From NCBI GenBank assembly GCA_036272915.1, contig DATAXV010000084.1:1-34831 (forward strand): a stretch of DNA of 34,831 nucleotides, given 5' to 3'. The DNA is from DATAXV01 sp036272915 (GTDB lineage: Bacteria > Chloroflexota > Dormibacteria > Dormibacterales > Dormibacteraceae). Positions 15,834 to 22,847 of the stretch are shown here, piece after piece. Positions within the stretch are counted from its first letter, which is position 1, and each line of letters begins with the position of its first letter. Position numbers and translations under genes: made by a program. The notes beneath the pieces were generated by a model, which saw only the letters and a program-made list of their open reading frames with translations, was not told where the DNA came from and ran no database searches.

Positions 15834-15864
15834 TTGACCAGAGGGCCGGCTGTGGCCATATGAT
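15834..15864 (+). promoter_or_regulatory. Promoter of the VOC-ArsR-SRPBCC operon
   Basis: TTGACC at 15834-15839 and TATGAT at 15859-15864 are close to the housekeeping -35 and -10 consensus, separated by 19 bases (slightly long). The predicted transcript start near 15871 is about 33 bases before the GTG of the VOC gene, with an AGGAGG ribosome site between. This is the clearest promoter in the window. Confidence 0.6.
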
Positions 15865-15871
15865 TTCCAGA

Positions 15872-15888
15872 ACGAAGAAATATTTCGT
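15872..15888. promoter_or_regulatory. Operator-like palindrome at the ArsR operon start
   Basis: ACGAA (15872-15876) and TTCGT (15884-15888) form an inverted repeat around GAAATAT, and the overlapping GAAATATTTC (15877-15886) is a perfect palindrome. It sits at about +1 to +18 of the predicted transcript, the usual place for an ArsR-family autoregulatory operator, and the operon encodes an ArsR protein. Binding is inferred. Confidence 0.45.
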
Positions 15889-15903
15889 CAGGAGGAAATC
15901 GAA

Positions 15904-16386
15904 GTGGCCGATAAGGGCGACCAGGTGAACATGAGCTATCCGGTCGTGATCCCGACCGTCGTGTACCGCGACCCGAAGGCGGCGCTGGCCTGGCTGGACC
16001 GGGCCTTCGGCTTCGAGACAAGAATGCTGATCGAGGGTCCGGACGGCGACGACAGCCAGGTCCATGCGGAGATGAACGCGGGCGAGGGCGTGATCTTCAT
16101 TGGAGGCCGGTGGACCGACCGCGTGCGGAGCCCGCTCGACGTGGGCGGCGCCAACACGCAGTCGCTGCACGTCCACCTCGACGATGGCATCGACGCTCAC
16201 TTCGCGCACGCCCGGGACGCCGGCGCCACCGTCGTGCAGGAGCCAGAGGACCAGTTCTACGGCGACCGCACCTACCGGGTCCTCGACCTCGAGGGCCACT
16301 CCTGGACCTTCGGCCAGACGATCCGGAGCATGACCGTCGACCAAATGGCGGAGGAGGGCGGCGTGACCATAAGGACCTCGAGCTGA
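15904..16386 (+). CDS. VOC-superfamily (PhnB/glyoxalase-like) protein
   Basis: A 160-residue VOC-fold protein of the kind annotated PhnB-like or glyoxalase-like. PTVVYRDPKAALAWLDRAFG (residues ~19-38) is the first fold module, and HVHLDDGIDAHFAHARDAGA to YRVLDLEGHSWTFGQ is the second, with H and E residues at metal-ligand positions. The GTG start at 15904 is supported by AGGAGG eight bases upstream. It is the first gene of a three-gene operon with an ArsR regulator and an SRPBCC protein, a common bacterial grouping often linked to sensing of small molecules. The substrate is unknown. Confidence 0.82.
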   Translation: MADKGDQVNMSYPVVIPTVVYRDPKAALAWLDRAFGFETRMLIEGPDGDDSQVHAEMNAGEGVIFIGGRWTDRVRSPLDVGGANTQSLHVHLDDGIDAHFAHARDAGATVVQEPEDQFYGDRTYRVLDLEGHSWTFGQTIRSMTVDQMAEEGGVTIRTSS

Positions 16387-16718
16387 GCGAGGCGGCGGCG
16401 GCCGACCTCGACCTGGTCCTGGCCGCGCTCGCCGATCCCCACCGGCGCCGGGCGGTCGACCTGCTCCGCGCCGGCGCGCTGCGAGCCGGCGACCTGGCCC
16501 GGGCGCTGGACCTTCCGGCCCCGGCCATGAGCCGGCACCTGCGCGTTCTTCGCCGTAGCGGGCTGGTCGAGGAGACCCACCCCGAGTTCGACGCCAGGGT
16601 CCGCATCTACGCTCTGCGGCCGGAGCCGATCGCCGGGTTGCGGGCCTGGCTGGAGGAGACGGAGCGGATGTGGACCGATCAGCTGGCCTCCTTCAGGGCC
16701 CACCTGGAGGACGGCTGA
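16383..16718 (+). CDS. ArsR-family transcriptional regulator with apparent CTG start
   Basis: A 111-residue winged-helix repressor. LAALADPHRRRAVDLLRAG and LARALDLPAPAMSRHLRVLR (recognition helix) and SGLVEE are typical of the ArsR subgroup found beside SRPBCC proteins. No Cys metal site is visible, so it is unlikely to be a metal sensor. The frame has no ATG, GTG or TTG that keeps the DNA-binding domain. CTG at 16383 overlaps the VOC stop by three bases (CTGA) and has AAGGA at 16371-16375, seven bases upstream, so it is proposed as the start. The SRPBCC gene follows after one base. It probably autoregulates through the palindrome at the operon start. Confidence 0.82.
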   Translation: MSEAAAADLDLVLAALADPHRRRAVDLLRAGALRAGDLARALDLPAPAMSRHLRVLRRSGLVEETHPEFDARVRIYALRPEPIAGLRAWLEETERMWTDQLASFRAHLEDG

Positions 16719-16719
16719 G

Positions 16720-17199
16720 ATGCCGTCCCGGGTGCTGGTGGCGATGCGGGTCAGGGCCACGCCGGAGCGCGCGTTCCAGGCCTTCACCATGGAGATCGGG
16801 AGCTGGTGGCGGCCCAACGGACTGTTCCAGTTCACCGCCCAGGGCCCCGGCCGGCTCGCCTTCGAGCCCGGTCCCGAGGGCCGGTTGGTCGAGCGGCTGA
16901 GCGACGGCAGGGTGTTCGAGATCGGGCGGATCCGGGTCTGGCAGCCTCCCACCGAGCTCGTCTTCGGCTGGCGGCAGGAGAGCTTCCGGCCCGATCAGAA
17001 GACCGAGGTCCGGGTCGGCTTCGAGGCGGTCGGCGAGGAGACCCGGGTCACGGTCGAGCACCTGGGCTGGGACACGGTGCCACCCGAGCACGTCGCCCGC
17101 CACGGCTTCCCCGCCGCAATCTTCCTGCGCCGTCACGCCGAATGGTGGCAGCGGCTGCTGACCTCGATGGGAGTGGCCGTGGCCGGCGACCGTCAGTAG
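16720..17199 (+). CDS. SRPBCC-domain (AHSA1-like) protein
   Basis: A 159-residue single-domain protein with the helix-grip START/SRPBCC fold in its Hsp90-activator-homologue branch. VRATPERAFQAFTMEIGSWW is the N-terminal strand-helix, GRVFEIGRIRVWQPPTELVF the middle strands, and ETRVTVEHLGW with the C-terminal long helix ending in WWQRLLTSMG completes it. ATG 16720 follows the ArsR stop by one base, with GGAGG in the end of the ArsR gene. Such proteins bind hydrophobic ligands; pairing with ArsR is widespread, but the ligand is unknown. Confidence 0.85.
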   Translation: MPSRVLVAMRVRATPERAFQAFTMEIGSWWRPNGLFQFTAQGPGRLAFEPGPEGRLVERLSDGRVFEIGRIRVWQPPTELVFGWRQESFRPDQKTEVRVGFEAVGEETRVTVEHLGWDTVPPEHVARHGFPAAIFLRRHAEWWQRLLTSMGVAVAGDRQ

Positions 17200-17211
17200 G
17201 ATGTGCGGGCT

Positions 17212-17616
17212 ATGCCAAAGGAACTCGACCCCGAGCTGCGGGAGCGCCTGCTCCGCGAGGCGGAGGGCGCGCTCGATCGCTCCTACGCCCCGTACTCCTC
17301 CTTTCACGTCGGCGCCGCCATCCTCACCGGATCCGGGCGCATCCAGGCCGCCGCCAACGTCGAGTGCGCCAGCTACGGCCTGAGCTGCTGCGCCGAGCGG
17401 TCCGCCATCTTCGCCGCGGTCGCCGCCGAGGGACCGGACCTCCGCATCGACGCGGTGGCGGTGGCGACCCGCCCGGCCGCGGTGGCCGCCCCCTGCGGCG
17501 CCTGCCGCCAGGTGATCTGGGAGTTCGGCCGGGAGGCGGTCGTGCTCTACCCGGGCGAGGAGGGCGTCTGCGAGCGGACCATCGCCGAGCTCCTCCCCGC
17601 CGGCTTCATCCTCTGA
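17212..17616 (+). CDS. cdd: Cytidine deaminase
   Basis: A 134-residue homotetrameric-type cytidine deaminase, which converts cytidine and deoxycytidine to uridine and deoxyuridine in pyrimidine salvage. N49 and E51 (NVE) bind the nucleoside, C60-A-E62 supplies a zinc ligand and the proton-shuttling Glu, and PCGAC (94-98) supplies C95 and C98. Length is normal. ATG 17212 is preferred over the in-frame GTG nine bases upstream because the conserved region begins promptly. There is no ribosome site; TAGGAT at 17197-17202 could be a -10 for a leaderless transcript. Its stop is one base from the stop of the convergent ABC permease gene. Confidence 0.93.
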   Translation: MPKELDPELRERLLREAEGALDRSYAPYSSFHVGAAILTGSGRIQAAANVECASYGLSCCAERSAIFAAVAAEGPDLRIDAVAVATRPAAVAAPCGACRQVIWEFGREAVVLYPGEEGVCERTIAELLPAGFIL

Positions 17617-17617
17617 C

Positions 17618-18421
17618 CTATTGCACGTCCCGGCGCAGCCAGACCGCGGCGCCGGCCGTGCCGAAGAGGGCGAGATAGAGGGCGACCACGGCCAGGGCCT
17701 GGCCCTCGCCGACGACAGCCGCCCCGCCGCCGCCGAGGGCGGCGACCAGCGAGGTGGCGCCGGCCCCGGGCAGGACCTTCTCGACCGTCGAGAGCACGCC
17801 GATCAGCGGCGCGACGGCGCGGATCAGGTTCTCCACCGCGAGGACCCAGACCAGGCCCAGCCCGATGGCCAGGGCCGGCCCGCGGAAGAGCACGGCCAGG
17901 CAGACGCCGAAGAGGCACCACATGAAGAGGACGAGCCAGCCGGCCGCCATCGACTGGACCAGGTCGAGGGGGCCGGGGCCGGTGATGGAGGCGCCGGCGC
18001 TGCCGGCGATGAGGATGCTGCTCAGACCGGAGAGGGCGAAGGCGGCCAGGACCAGCGCCGCCACCGCGGTGGCAAGGGCCGCGATCTGCGATCCGTAGAC
18101 GGTCAGCCGGCCGGGCCGGAAGCTGAGCAGGGTCTTGACCGTGCCCCAGCCGTACTCGGAGCCGAGACAGAGCGCGCCGAGGACCACGATCAGCGCCCCG
18201 CCCCAGAGCGGGAACCCGCTGATGGCGTGGCCCGGGAGCCGCGAGGGAAGGAGTCGGGCCAGGATCCCCGCCGCCTCCCTGGCGTTGCCCGCCGAGCGGT
18301 AGCCGACGTAGGGGAAGACATAGGAGAAGCTGAGCATCAGCGTCAGCCAGAGCGCGAAGACGACCCAGACCGCGGGTCGCTTCACCAGCTTGGTCATCTC
18401 CGCCGTGTAGCTATGCGGCAT
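17618..18421 (-). CDS. ABC-2 type transporter permease
   Basis: A 267-residue integral membrane protein with about six hydrophobic segments: near the N terminus after MTKLVKRPAVW, around GGALIVVLGALCLGSEY, then two in the Ala/Leu-rich middle, one at WLVLFMWCLFGVCLAV and a last one just before the C-terminal AVWLRRDVQ. The cytoplasmic GSEYGWGTVKTLL motif is typical of ABC-2 permeases. ATG 18421 was chosen because a GAGGAGGAG ribosome site lies at the right distance inside the end of the ATPase gene, giving an 11-base overlap. It is the channel half of the exporter with the upstream ATPase; the cargo is unknown. Confidence 0.88.
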   Translation of the reverse strand: MPHSYTAEMTKLVKRPAVWVVFALWLTLMLSFSYVFPYVGYRSAGNAREAAGILARLLPSRLPGHAISGFPLWGGALIVVLGALCLGSEYGWGTVKTLLSFRPGRLTVYGSQIAALATAVAALVLAAFALSGLSSILIAGSAGASITGPGPLDLVQSMAAGWLVLFMWCLFGVCLAVLFRGPALAIGLGLVWVLAVENLIRAVAPLIGVLSTVEKVLPGAGATSLVAALGGGGAAVVGEGQALAVVALYLALFGTAGAAVWLRRDVQ

Positions 18422-19367
18422 GGCTCCGCTCCTCCTCATCCCGGTCTCCCGCGCTCATGGCCAGGAAGACCTCCTCCAGGCTGCGCTCGTCGCGGCGCAG
18501 CTCGTGCACGTCGATGCCGGCCGCGACCAGCGCGCGGTTGATCTCGGGCGCGCGCTCCGGATCGACCCGGAGCCGGATCACCCCGTCCTCCGAGGAGACC
18601 GCGCCGGCGCCGAGCAGCTCGGTCAACCGCGCCCTCGCCATCTCGTCGGGGGTGGCGACGACGGCCAGCCCGGCGCCGCCGCGGATCTCGTCGACCGTCC
18701 CCTCGGCGACCAGCCGGCCGTGGAGGATCACACCGACGCGGTCGCAGATCTGCTCCACGTCACCGAGCTGGTGGCTGGAGAGGAGCACCGCCCGGCCCTC
18801 GTCGCCGAGCCGCCGCACCATGACCCGCATGTCGGCGATCCCCGCCGGGTCGAGCCCATTGGTCGGCTCGTCGAGGATCAGCACGCTCGGGTCCTTGAGC
18901 AGGGCCGCGCCGACGCCGAGGCGCTGCTTCATGCCCAGCGAGTAGCCGGCGAAGCGATCGCCGGCGCGGTCGGTGAGTCCCACCTGGTCGAGCACCTCGC
19001 CGATCCGGGAGCGGGGCACGTGACCATGTCCGGCGAGGACGGCCAGGTTGTCGCGCCCGGAGAGGTACGGGTAGAGGGCGGGCGTCTCCACCATCGCGCC
19101 GACGTGGGCGAGCCCGCGGGGATCGCCCGCGTCCCTGCCCGCCACCCGGGCACTCCCCGCCGTCGGCCTGATCAGCCCGACCAGCATGCGCATGGTCGTG
19201 GTCTTGCCGGCTCCGTTGGGACCGAGGAATCCGTACACCTCGCCGGGCCGGACGGCGAGGTCGAGCCGGTCCACGGCGAGGACCGAGCCATAGCGTTTGG
19301 TCAGGCCCCTGGCCAGGAGCGCCGGAGCCGTCCGGCTCCCGAGGGTGGCCGCGATCTGAGTTGGCAT
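18411..19367 (-). CDS. ABC transporter ATP-binding protein
   Basis: A 318-residue ATPase of the CcmA/drug-exporter group. Walker A is GPNGAGKTT, the signature is YSLGMKQR (replacing LSGGQ, as is usual in this group), Walker B is VLILDEP, followed by NGLDP and the switch histidine in LLSSHQL. A ~80-residue C-terminal domain ends in SLEEVFLAMS, also typical. ATG 19367 starts the recognisable protein; the frame is open further upstream to 19460 but the extra residues look non-coding. It is followed by the permease gene with an 11-base overlap. Export of a peptide, lipid or drug-like compound is likely. Confidence 0.92.
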   Translation of the reverse strand: MPTQIAATLGSRTAPALLARGLTKRYGSVLAVDRLDLAVRPGEVYGFLGPNGAGKTTTMRMLVGLIRPTAGSARVAGRDAGDPRGLAHVGAMVETPALYPYLSGRDNLAVLAGHGHVPRSRIGEVLDQVGLTDRAGDRFAGYSLGMKQRLGVGAALLKDPSVLILDEPTNGLDPAGIADMRVMVRRLGDEGRAVLLSSHQLGDVEQICDRVGVILHGRLVAEGTVDEIRGGAGLAVVATPDEMARARLTELLGAGAVSSEDGVIRLRVDPERAPEINRALVAAGIDVHELRRDERSLEEVFLAMSAGDRDEEERSHAA

Positions 19368-20095
19368 GCCTCGACGATCGGACGCCGGGACCGCGCAGCG
19401 CGTCCGCCGGAAGGCGGCTTCTCGTCTACGCCCGGAGGAGTAGCGGGGAGGCCGGGCCACCGTAGGTCCGGCTTGGGCGGCGGGTCCGGCGAGATGGGCC
19501 TGGCTGTCATCGAAGGACCCGGATCGAGCTGATCAGCCTCCCTGGTGCCGCTGTCCGGCTGAGGGAGGCGTTGTCAATCGGCTCTCCGGTCTCCCTCTGG
19601 CGATGGTGTTGGGTGGTCTGCGACCAGACGCGGGGGAGAGCCCGGCCGCAGACCGATGGAGAGGGGATTCGAGCCTAAGCCCACATGGCCCGTCAGAGGC
19701 GGACCACCGTTATTCGGTTCACTGGCTGTATCCAGGGGTACCGCCTCCACAACCAACACTCTGACAACTATCGGAATGTCGGCCTGAGTTTGAAGGTGTC
19801 ACCCGAGGGGAGGAGACTTCCCGTCAGCCCGGCGTTTCGTGGTTCCCACCCGGCCTGAGGTCCTCTTCTTTCCTCACCAATCTACGATGTTGTAGGCCTG
19901 AATTGATAGGACCTTGTGGTGTCATACATGGGGTCCTTCGTACCAGATGGATGGGCATCTGTCATGCGTTCGGCGAATCATGTTGTGATAGTCGTGGGCG
20001 GCGTCCACGACGAAGGATAACCAACCGGGTTCTGGAGGTTAAGCGGCGCCGCATCTATCTCGATATATGGTGTGTCTCGACCTGCCCGGGTGCAC
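19368..20095. other. Gene-poor region of lower GC
   Basis: About 730 bases with visibly more A and T than the coding blocks and no open frame with the local codon bias. The first ~130 bases should hold the promoter of the ABC operon. A tRNA-like T-loop string (ATTCGAGC near 19668) is not flanked by a pairing stem. No terminal inverted repeats, known non-coding RNA signature or transposase piece was recognised. It may be decayed or foreign DNA, or contain an unrecognised RNA. Confidence 0.5.
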
Positions 20096-20290
20096 TCAAC
20101 CATCAGGCAGTCTCCGTACCGCCTCCACCTGCAGGCCGATGATGACGCCGGTCATCCTGTCCCGGCAAACCTTGATCCGACTCGCCACGCTGGGGTGGCC
20201 GGCCGAGATCGACGCCAGCTCGAGGCTGATCGTCTGGAGGACACCGATCAGTGCGCCTCCCTCCTCCCGATCACGCTGATCCCTTGTCAT
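20096..20290 (-). CDS. Small unidentified protein, 64 residues
   Basis: An ORF of 64 residues beginning MTRDQRDREEGG, with a helical, hydrophobic middle (ALIGVLQTISLELASISAG) and a C-terminal half with Arg and Val/Ile. GGGGAG lies a few bases before the ATG. Its start overlaps the end of the upstream small gene by 20 bases, which suggests a coupled pair. No family is recognised. The short length and weak codon bias keep confidence low; it could be a chance frame. Confidence 0.4.
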   Translation of the reverse strand: MTRDQRDREEGGALIGVLQTISLELASISAGHPSVASRIKVCRDRMTGVIIGLQVEAVRRLPDG

Positions 20291-20432
20291 CACGCTCCCC
20301 GCCTGCGCCGTCAACTCTCCGGGCGCGTTCGCCCGCCTCGCCCCGCATGCGCTCCAACTGCCGCGCCAACTCCCGGCCTACGTCCCGAAGCTGCTCCAGC
20401 AGGCGGTGACGGCTCTCGAACTGTCCTGTCAT
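20271..20432 (-). CDS. Small helical protein, 53 residues
   Basis: An ORF of 53 residues starting MTGQFESRHRLLEQLRDVG. Heptad-like spacing of Leu/Val through RELARQLERMRGEAGERARR suggests an amphipathic or coiled-coil helix, with a charged tail ending DDKGSA. GGGGAGG lies six bases before the ATG at 20432. Upstream, TTGACA (minus strand, 20544-20539) is a perfect -35 match. It is the first of two overlapping small genes, divergent from the exported beta-propeller gene. The function is unknown. Confidence 0.45.
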   Translation of the reverse strand: MTGQFESRHRLLEQLRDVGRELARQLERMRGEAGERARRVDGAGGERDDKGSA

Positions 20433-20515
20433 GTGGCCTCCCCGGCGCACGCCCGCAGCTGAGCCCCGGGCTCGTATCCGCCCGGCGTGCCCGTTGAAGC
20501 GTTTAACCCGCATAG

Positions 20516-20544
20516 GAGTAACCCAACGAAGGCTTCGGTGTCAA
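20516..20544 (-). promoter_or_regulatory. Candidate promoter for the two small genes
   Basis: On the minus strand a perfect TTGACA -35 (20544-20539) is followed after 17 bases by TTACTC (20521-20516), a poor -10 match. Beyond it, at 20563-20581, TGTA and TACA form an inverted repeat in an A/T-rich patch, a possible operator shared with the divergent beta-propeller gene. Confidence 0.3.
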
Positions 20545-20720
20545 TAAGAGATACAGCATTGATGTATACCGGCTTTGTACAGCGTGGCACCGGCCGGGGC
20601 GGGGGAGGTCCGCACGACGGGGCCGGTCACCAGCCGGTCACATGCCCGTCGGAGACTCGGGAGACGAGACCGGCAGCCATCGGGAGGAGCCTGCCGGCCA
20701 TGAACCTAGGAGGTCGGCTC

Positions 20721-21845
20721 GTGCCTGGATGGATTCGGAGACGGGCGGGAGTCCTGCGCGTTCTGGTCGCGGGCGCGCTCGTCTCCGCCCTGGCGCTGGT
20801 CATCGGTTCCGTCTCCGCCTTCGCCGACGGTCAGGGCTGGGGGAGCACCGTCTACACGCTCGGCAACGGCGCCCAGAACGCCGTGCTCGCATTCCGTGCC
20901 GTCCCCGGCGCCGGCCTGCAGCCGCTCGGCTCCTATGCCACCGGCGGGGCCGGGACCGGCTCCCCGCTCGGATCGCAGGGCGCGCTCGCCGTCGCCGGCG
21001 GCCGCCTGCTGGCCGTCAACGCCGGATCGAACTCGGTCAGCCTCTTCGCGGTCCTGCCCGGCGGCGCCCTGCACCTGCTCGGCACCGCTCCCAGCGGGGG
21101 CACCGACCCGATCAGCGTCGCTGCCAACGGGGACCTGGCCTACGTCCTCAACGCCGGCGGCGACACGGTCTCCGGACTCCGGATCACGCCCTTCGGCCTG
21201 CTTCCCATCGCCGGCTCGACCCGCGCGCTCTCGGCGGGAACCTCCTCGCCCGAGGAGATCGGGTTCTCCGCGGGCGGCAGCCAGGTGGTGGTCACCGAGA
21301 AGGGCAGCGGCACCATCGATGAGCTCGCGGTCGGGCCGCTCGGGCGCGTCGGCCCCGCGCACGCCACCGCCTCGGCCGGGGCCGGCCCCTACGGCTTCGA
21401 CCTCGACGCGGCCGGTCACCTCGTCGTCTCCGACGCGGCCGGCGGCCCCAACGGCACCAGCGCCGTCAGCTCCTACGGCATCCTGCCCGGCGGGCTGCAC
21501 GCGATCGGCACCGTCGACAACGGTCAGGACGCCGCCTGCTGGCTGATCGTGGACCGTGCCACCGGCTTCGTCTACGTGGCCAACGCGGCCTCCGGCACGA
21601 TCTCGCTGTACAACGTCGACTGGGCGGGCCGGCTCACCCTCCGCTCGGCCGTCACCGCCACCACCGGCGGCCATCCGGTCGATGAGGCGCTTGGCCTCGG
21701 CGGCTCGCGCTTCTTCGTCCTGGTCAGCCCGGGCGGCACGATCATGCAGGCCTCCATCGGCGCCTCGGGGCAGCTGTCCCCGATCAGCGCCGCCGCCACC
21801 GGGCTGCCCGCGGGCAGCACCGGCCTGGTCTCGATCTCCGGCTGA
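20721..21845 (+). CDS. Exported beta-propeller protein (lactonase-like fold)
   Basis: A 374-residue protein with an N-terminal signal peptide: positive WIRRR, a hydrophobic stretch to ~residue 33, and likely cleavage after SAFA. The rest is repeating ~45-residue units with patterns such as VYVLNAGGDTVSGLRI, FVYVANAASGTISLYNVD and FFVLVSPGGTIMQASI, the blades of a seven-bladed propeller like the 6-phosphogluconolactonase family (COG2706). Because it is exported, a sugar-phosphate lactonase role is unlikely. GTG 20721 was chosen over ATG 20700 because AGGAGGT lies six bases before it. It is monocistronic and ends at a strong hairpin. Confidence 0.82.
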   Translation: MPGWIRRRAGVLRVLVAGALVSALALVIGSVSAFADGQGWGSTVYTLGNGAQNAVLAFRAVPGAGLQPLGSYATGGAGTGSPLGSQGALAVAGGRLLAVNAGSNSVSLFAVLPGGALHLLGTAPSGGTDPISVAANGDLAYVLNAGGDTVSGLRITPFGLLPIAGSTRALSAGTSSPEEIGFSAGGSQVVVTEKGSGTIDELAVGPLGRVGPAHATASAGAGPYGFDLDAAGHLVVSDAAGGPNGTSAVSSYGILPGGLHAIGTVDNGQDAACWLIVDRATGFVYVANAASGTISLYNVDWAGRLTLRSAVTATTGGHPVDEALGLGGSRFFVLVSPGGTIMQASIGASGQLSPISAAATGLPAGSTGLVSISG

Positions 21846-21853
21846 TTCCTGTG

Positions 21854-21880
21854 CGGGGGTGGCTTTTTGAGCCACCCCCG
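21854..21880 (+). terminator. Strong hairpin after the beta-propeller gene
   Basis: A perfect 11-bp stem (CGGGGGTGGCT / AGCCACCCCCG) with a TTTTG loop begins eight bases after the stop codon. No T-tract follows, but stability and position support transcription termination. Confidence 0.7.
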
Positions 21881-21884
21881 TAGC

Positions 21885-22168
21885 TAACGGCCGGAGCGGT
21901 CTGGAGAGGTCGTCCTCGGCGACCACACGGTAGACGCCCTCCAGCAGCGCCGGCCCGACCATGTCCCTGATGCGCTCGCGGCGTCTCGCCTCGCTCGGCG
22001 CCAGGCGCTCCATCCAGGGCTGCACCTGGTCGAGGTCGCCCTCGATCAGGCCAGCGTGAGCAGCTCCTGCGGGTCGCGGAGGTTGACGGCGCTGAGCACG
22101 CGGCGCCGGGGATCGTCGGGGAAGACCTGGTCCGGAATCCAGGCCGACCGGAAGCGGCCGTAGTCAAC
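21885..22168 (-). pseudogene. Frameshifted remnant of an unidentified gene
   Basis: Two minus-strand frames with strong G/C third-position bias join end to end. The first reads VDYGRFRSAWIPDQVF through LRDPQELLTLA and stops at TGA 22048-22046. The second continues LIEGDLDQVQPWMERLAPSE through LLEGVYRVVAEDDL. Adding one C in the CC run at 22051-22052, or one G at 22049-22050 (plus strand), would restore a single frame. The continuing frame has no stop near 21885, so the original 3' end also seems lost. The family is not recognised. It lies head-to-head with a TetR remnant, the usual regulator/target layout. A sequencing error is an alternative to true decay. Confidence 0.5.
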
Positions 22169-22810
22169 CCGCCGATCGCGGGGAAGGCCGGCGGGGCTCA
22201 GCCGCGAGCGCATCCTCGATGCGGCGCTGGACCTGGCCGACCGGCGGGGGGTGACGGCGGTGTCGACCCGCCGGCTGGGGGCGGCCCTCGGCGTCCAGGG
22301 GATGACCCTCTACCACTACTTCCCGACCAAGGCGGCGCTGCTTGACGGCATGGTCGAGCGGCTGCTCTCGCTCTCGCTGCCGTCGCTGTCGGAGACGATG
22401 CGCGGGCCTTGGACCGAGGCGTTGCGGCGCTTCGCCGTCGGTCTGCGCGGGGTCCTGCTCCAGCATCCGGCGCGCTGACGGTGATGGCGACCCGGCCGGC
22501 CACCTCGCCCGGCGCGCTGCAGGTGCTCGAGGAGGCGCTGGCGATGATCCGGGCCGACGGGCTGGATCTGGAACAGGCCATGGACGTCATCAACGCCGTC
22601 GCCATCTTCGTCATCGGCCATGCCCTGGCCGAGGTCGGCCGCACCCCGGGGGACGAGGGGACCGGTCCGGAGTCGGGGGTGGAGCCGGTGGACGCGACCC
22701 GCTATCCCAACCTGGCCGAGGCCCTCGCCACGGGTTCGGTGCTCGATGTCGACCGCCGCTTCCTGAGGACCCTGGACATCCTGATCGAGGGCTACGCGGC
22801 GGCCGGGTGA
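22164..22810 (+). pseudogene. TetR-family regulator, frameshifted and lacking a start codon
   Basis: The N-terminal TetR DNA-binding domain reads RGRPAGLSRERILDAALDLA, then TRRLGAALGVQGMTLYHYFP, and stops at TGA 22476-22478. The ligand-binding domain continues in another frame from about 22470 (ALTVMATRPATSPGALQVLE to the stop at 22810). A missing G in the GGCG(G)CG run near 22468-22472 would reunite them as HPAALTV. In-frame upstream sequence reaches a stop at 22161 without ATG, GTG or TTG, so the 5' end is also missing or altered. It may be recent inactivation or an assembly indel. An intact gene would encode a repressor of about 215 residues. Confidence 0.75.
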
Positions 22811-22813
22811 GAC

Positions 22814-22836
22814 GGGCGGCCACCGGTGGCGCGCCC
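22814..22836. terminator. Hairpin between convergent TetR remnant and oxidoreductase
   Basis: GCCACCGGTGGC (22819-22830) is a perfect palindrome that extends with GGGCG on the left and GCGCCC on the right, allowing one bulge. It lies between two convergent 3' ends, as a bidirectional terminator would. Confidence 0.4.
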
Positions 22837-22847
22837 GCCCGCGGCGG

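Noticed and set aside
15762..15863. A 33-residue ORF (GTG start) with a GAGGAGGAGGT block upstream
   Set aside because: It overlaps the -35 and -10 of the VOC operon promoter, its translation is Gly/Arg-rich low complexity, and the G-rich block is expected by chance here. It is not strong enough to call a gene.
19655..19690. tRNA-like T-loop (ATTCGAGC) in the gene-poor region
   Set aside because: The bases on either side cannot pair as a T-stem and no acceptor stem or anticodon arm could be built around it.
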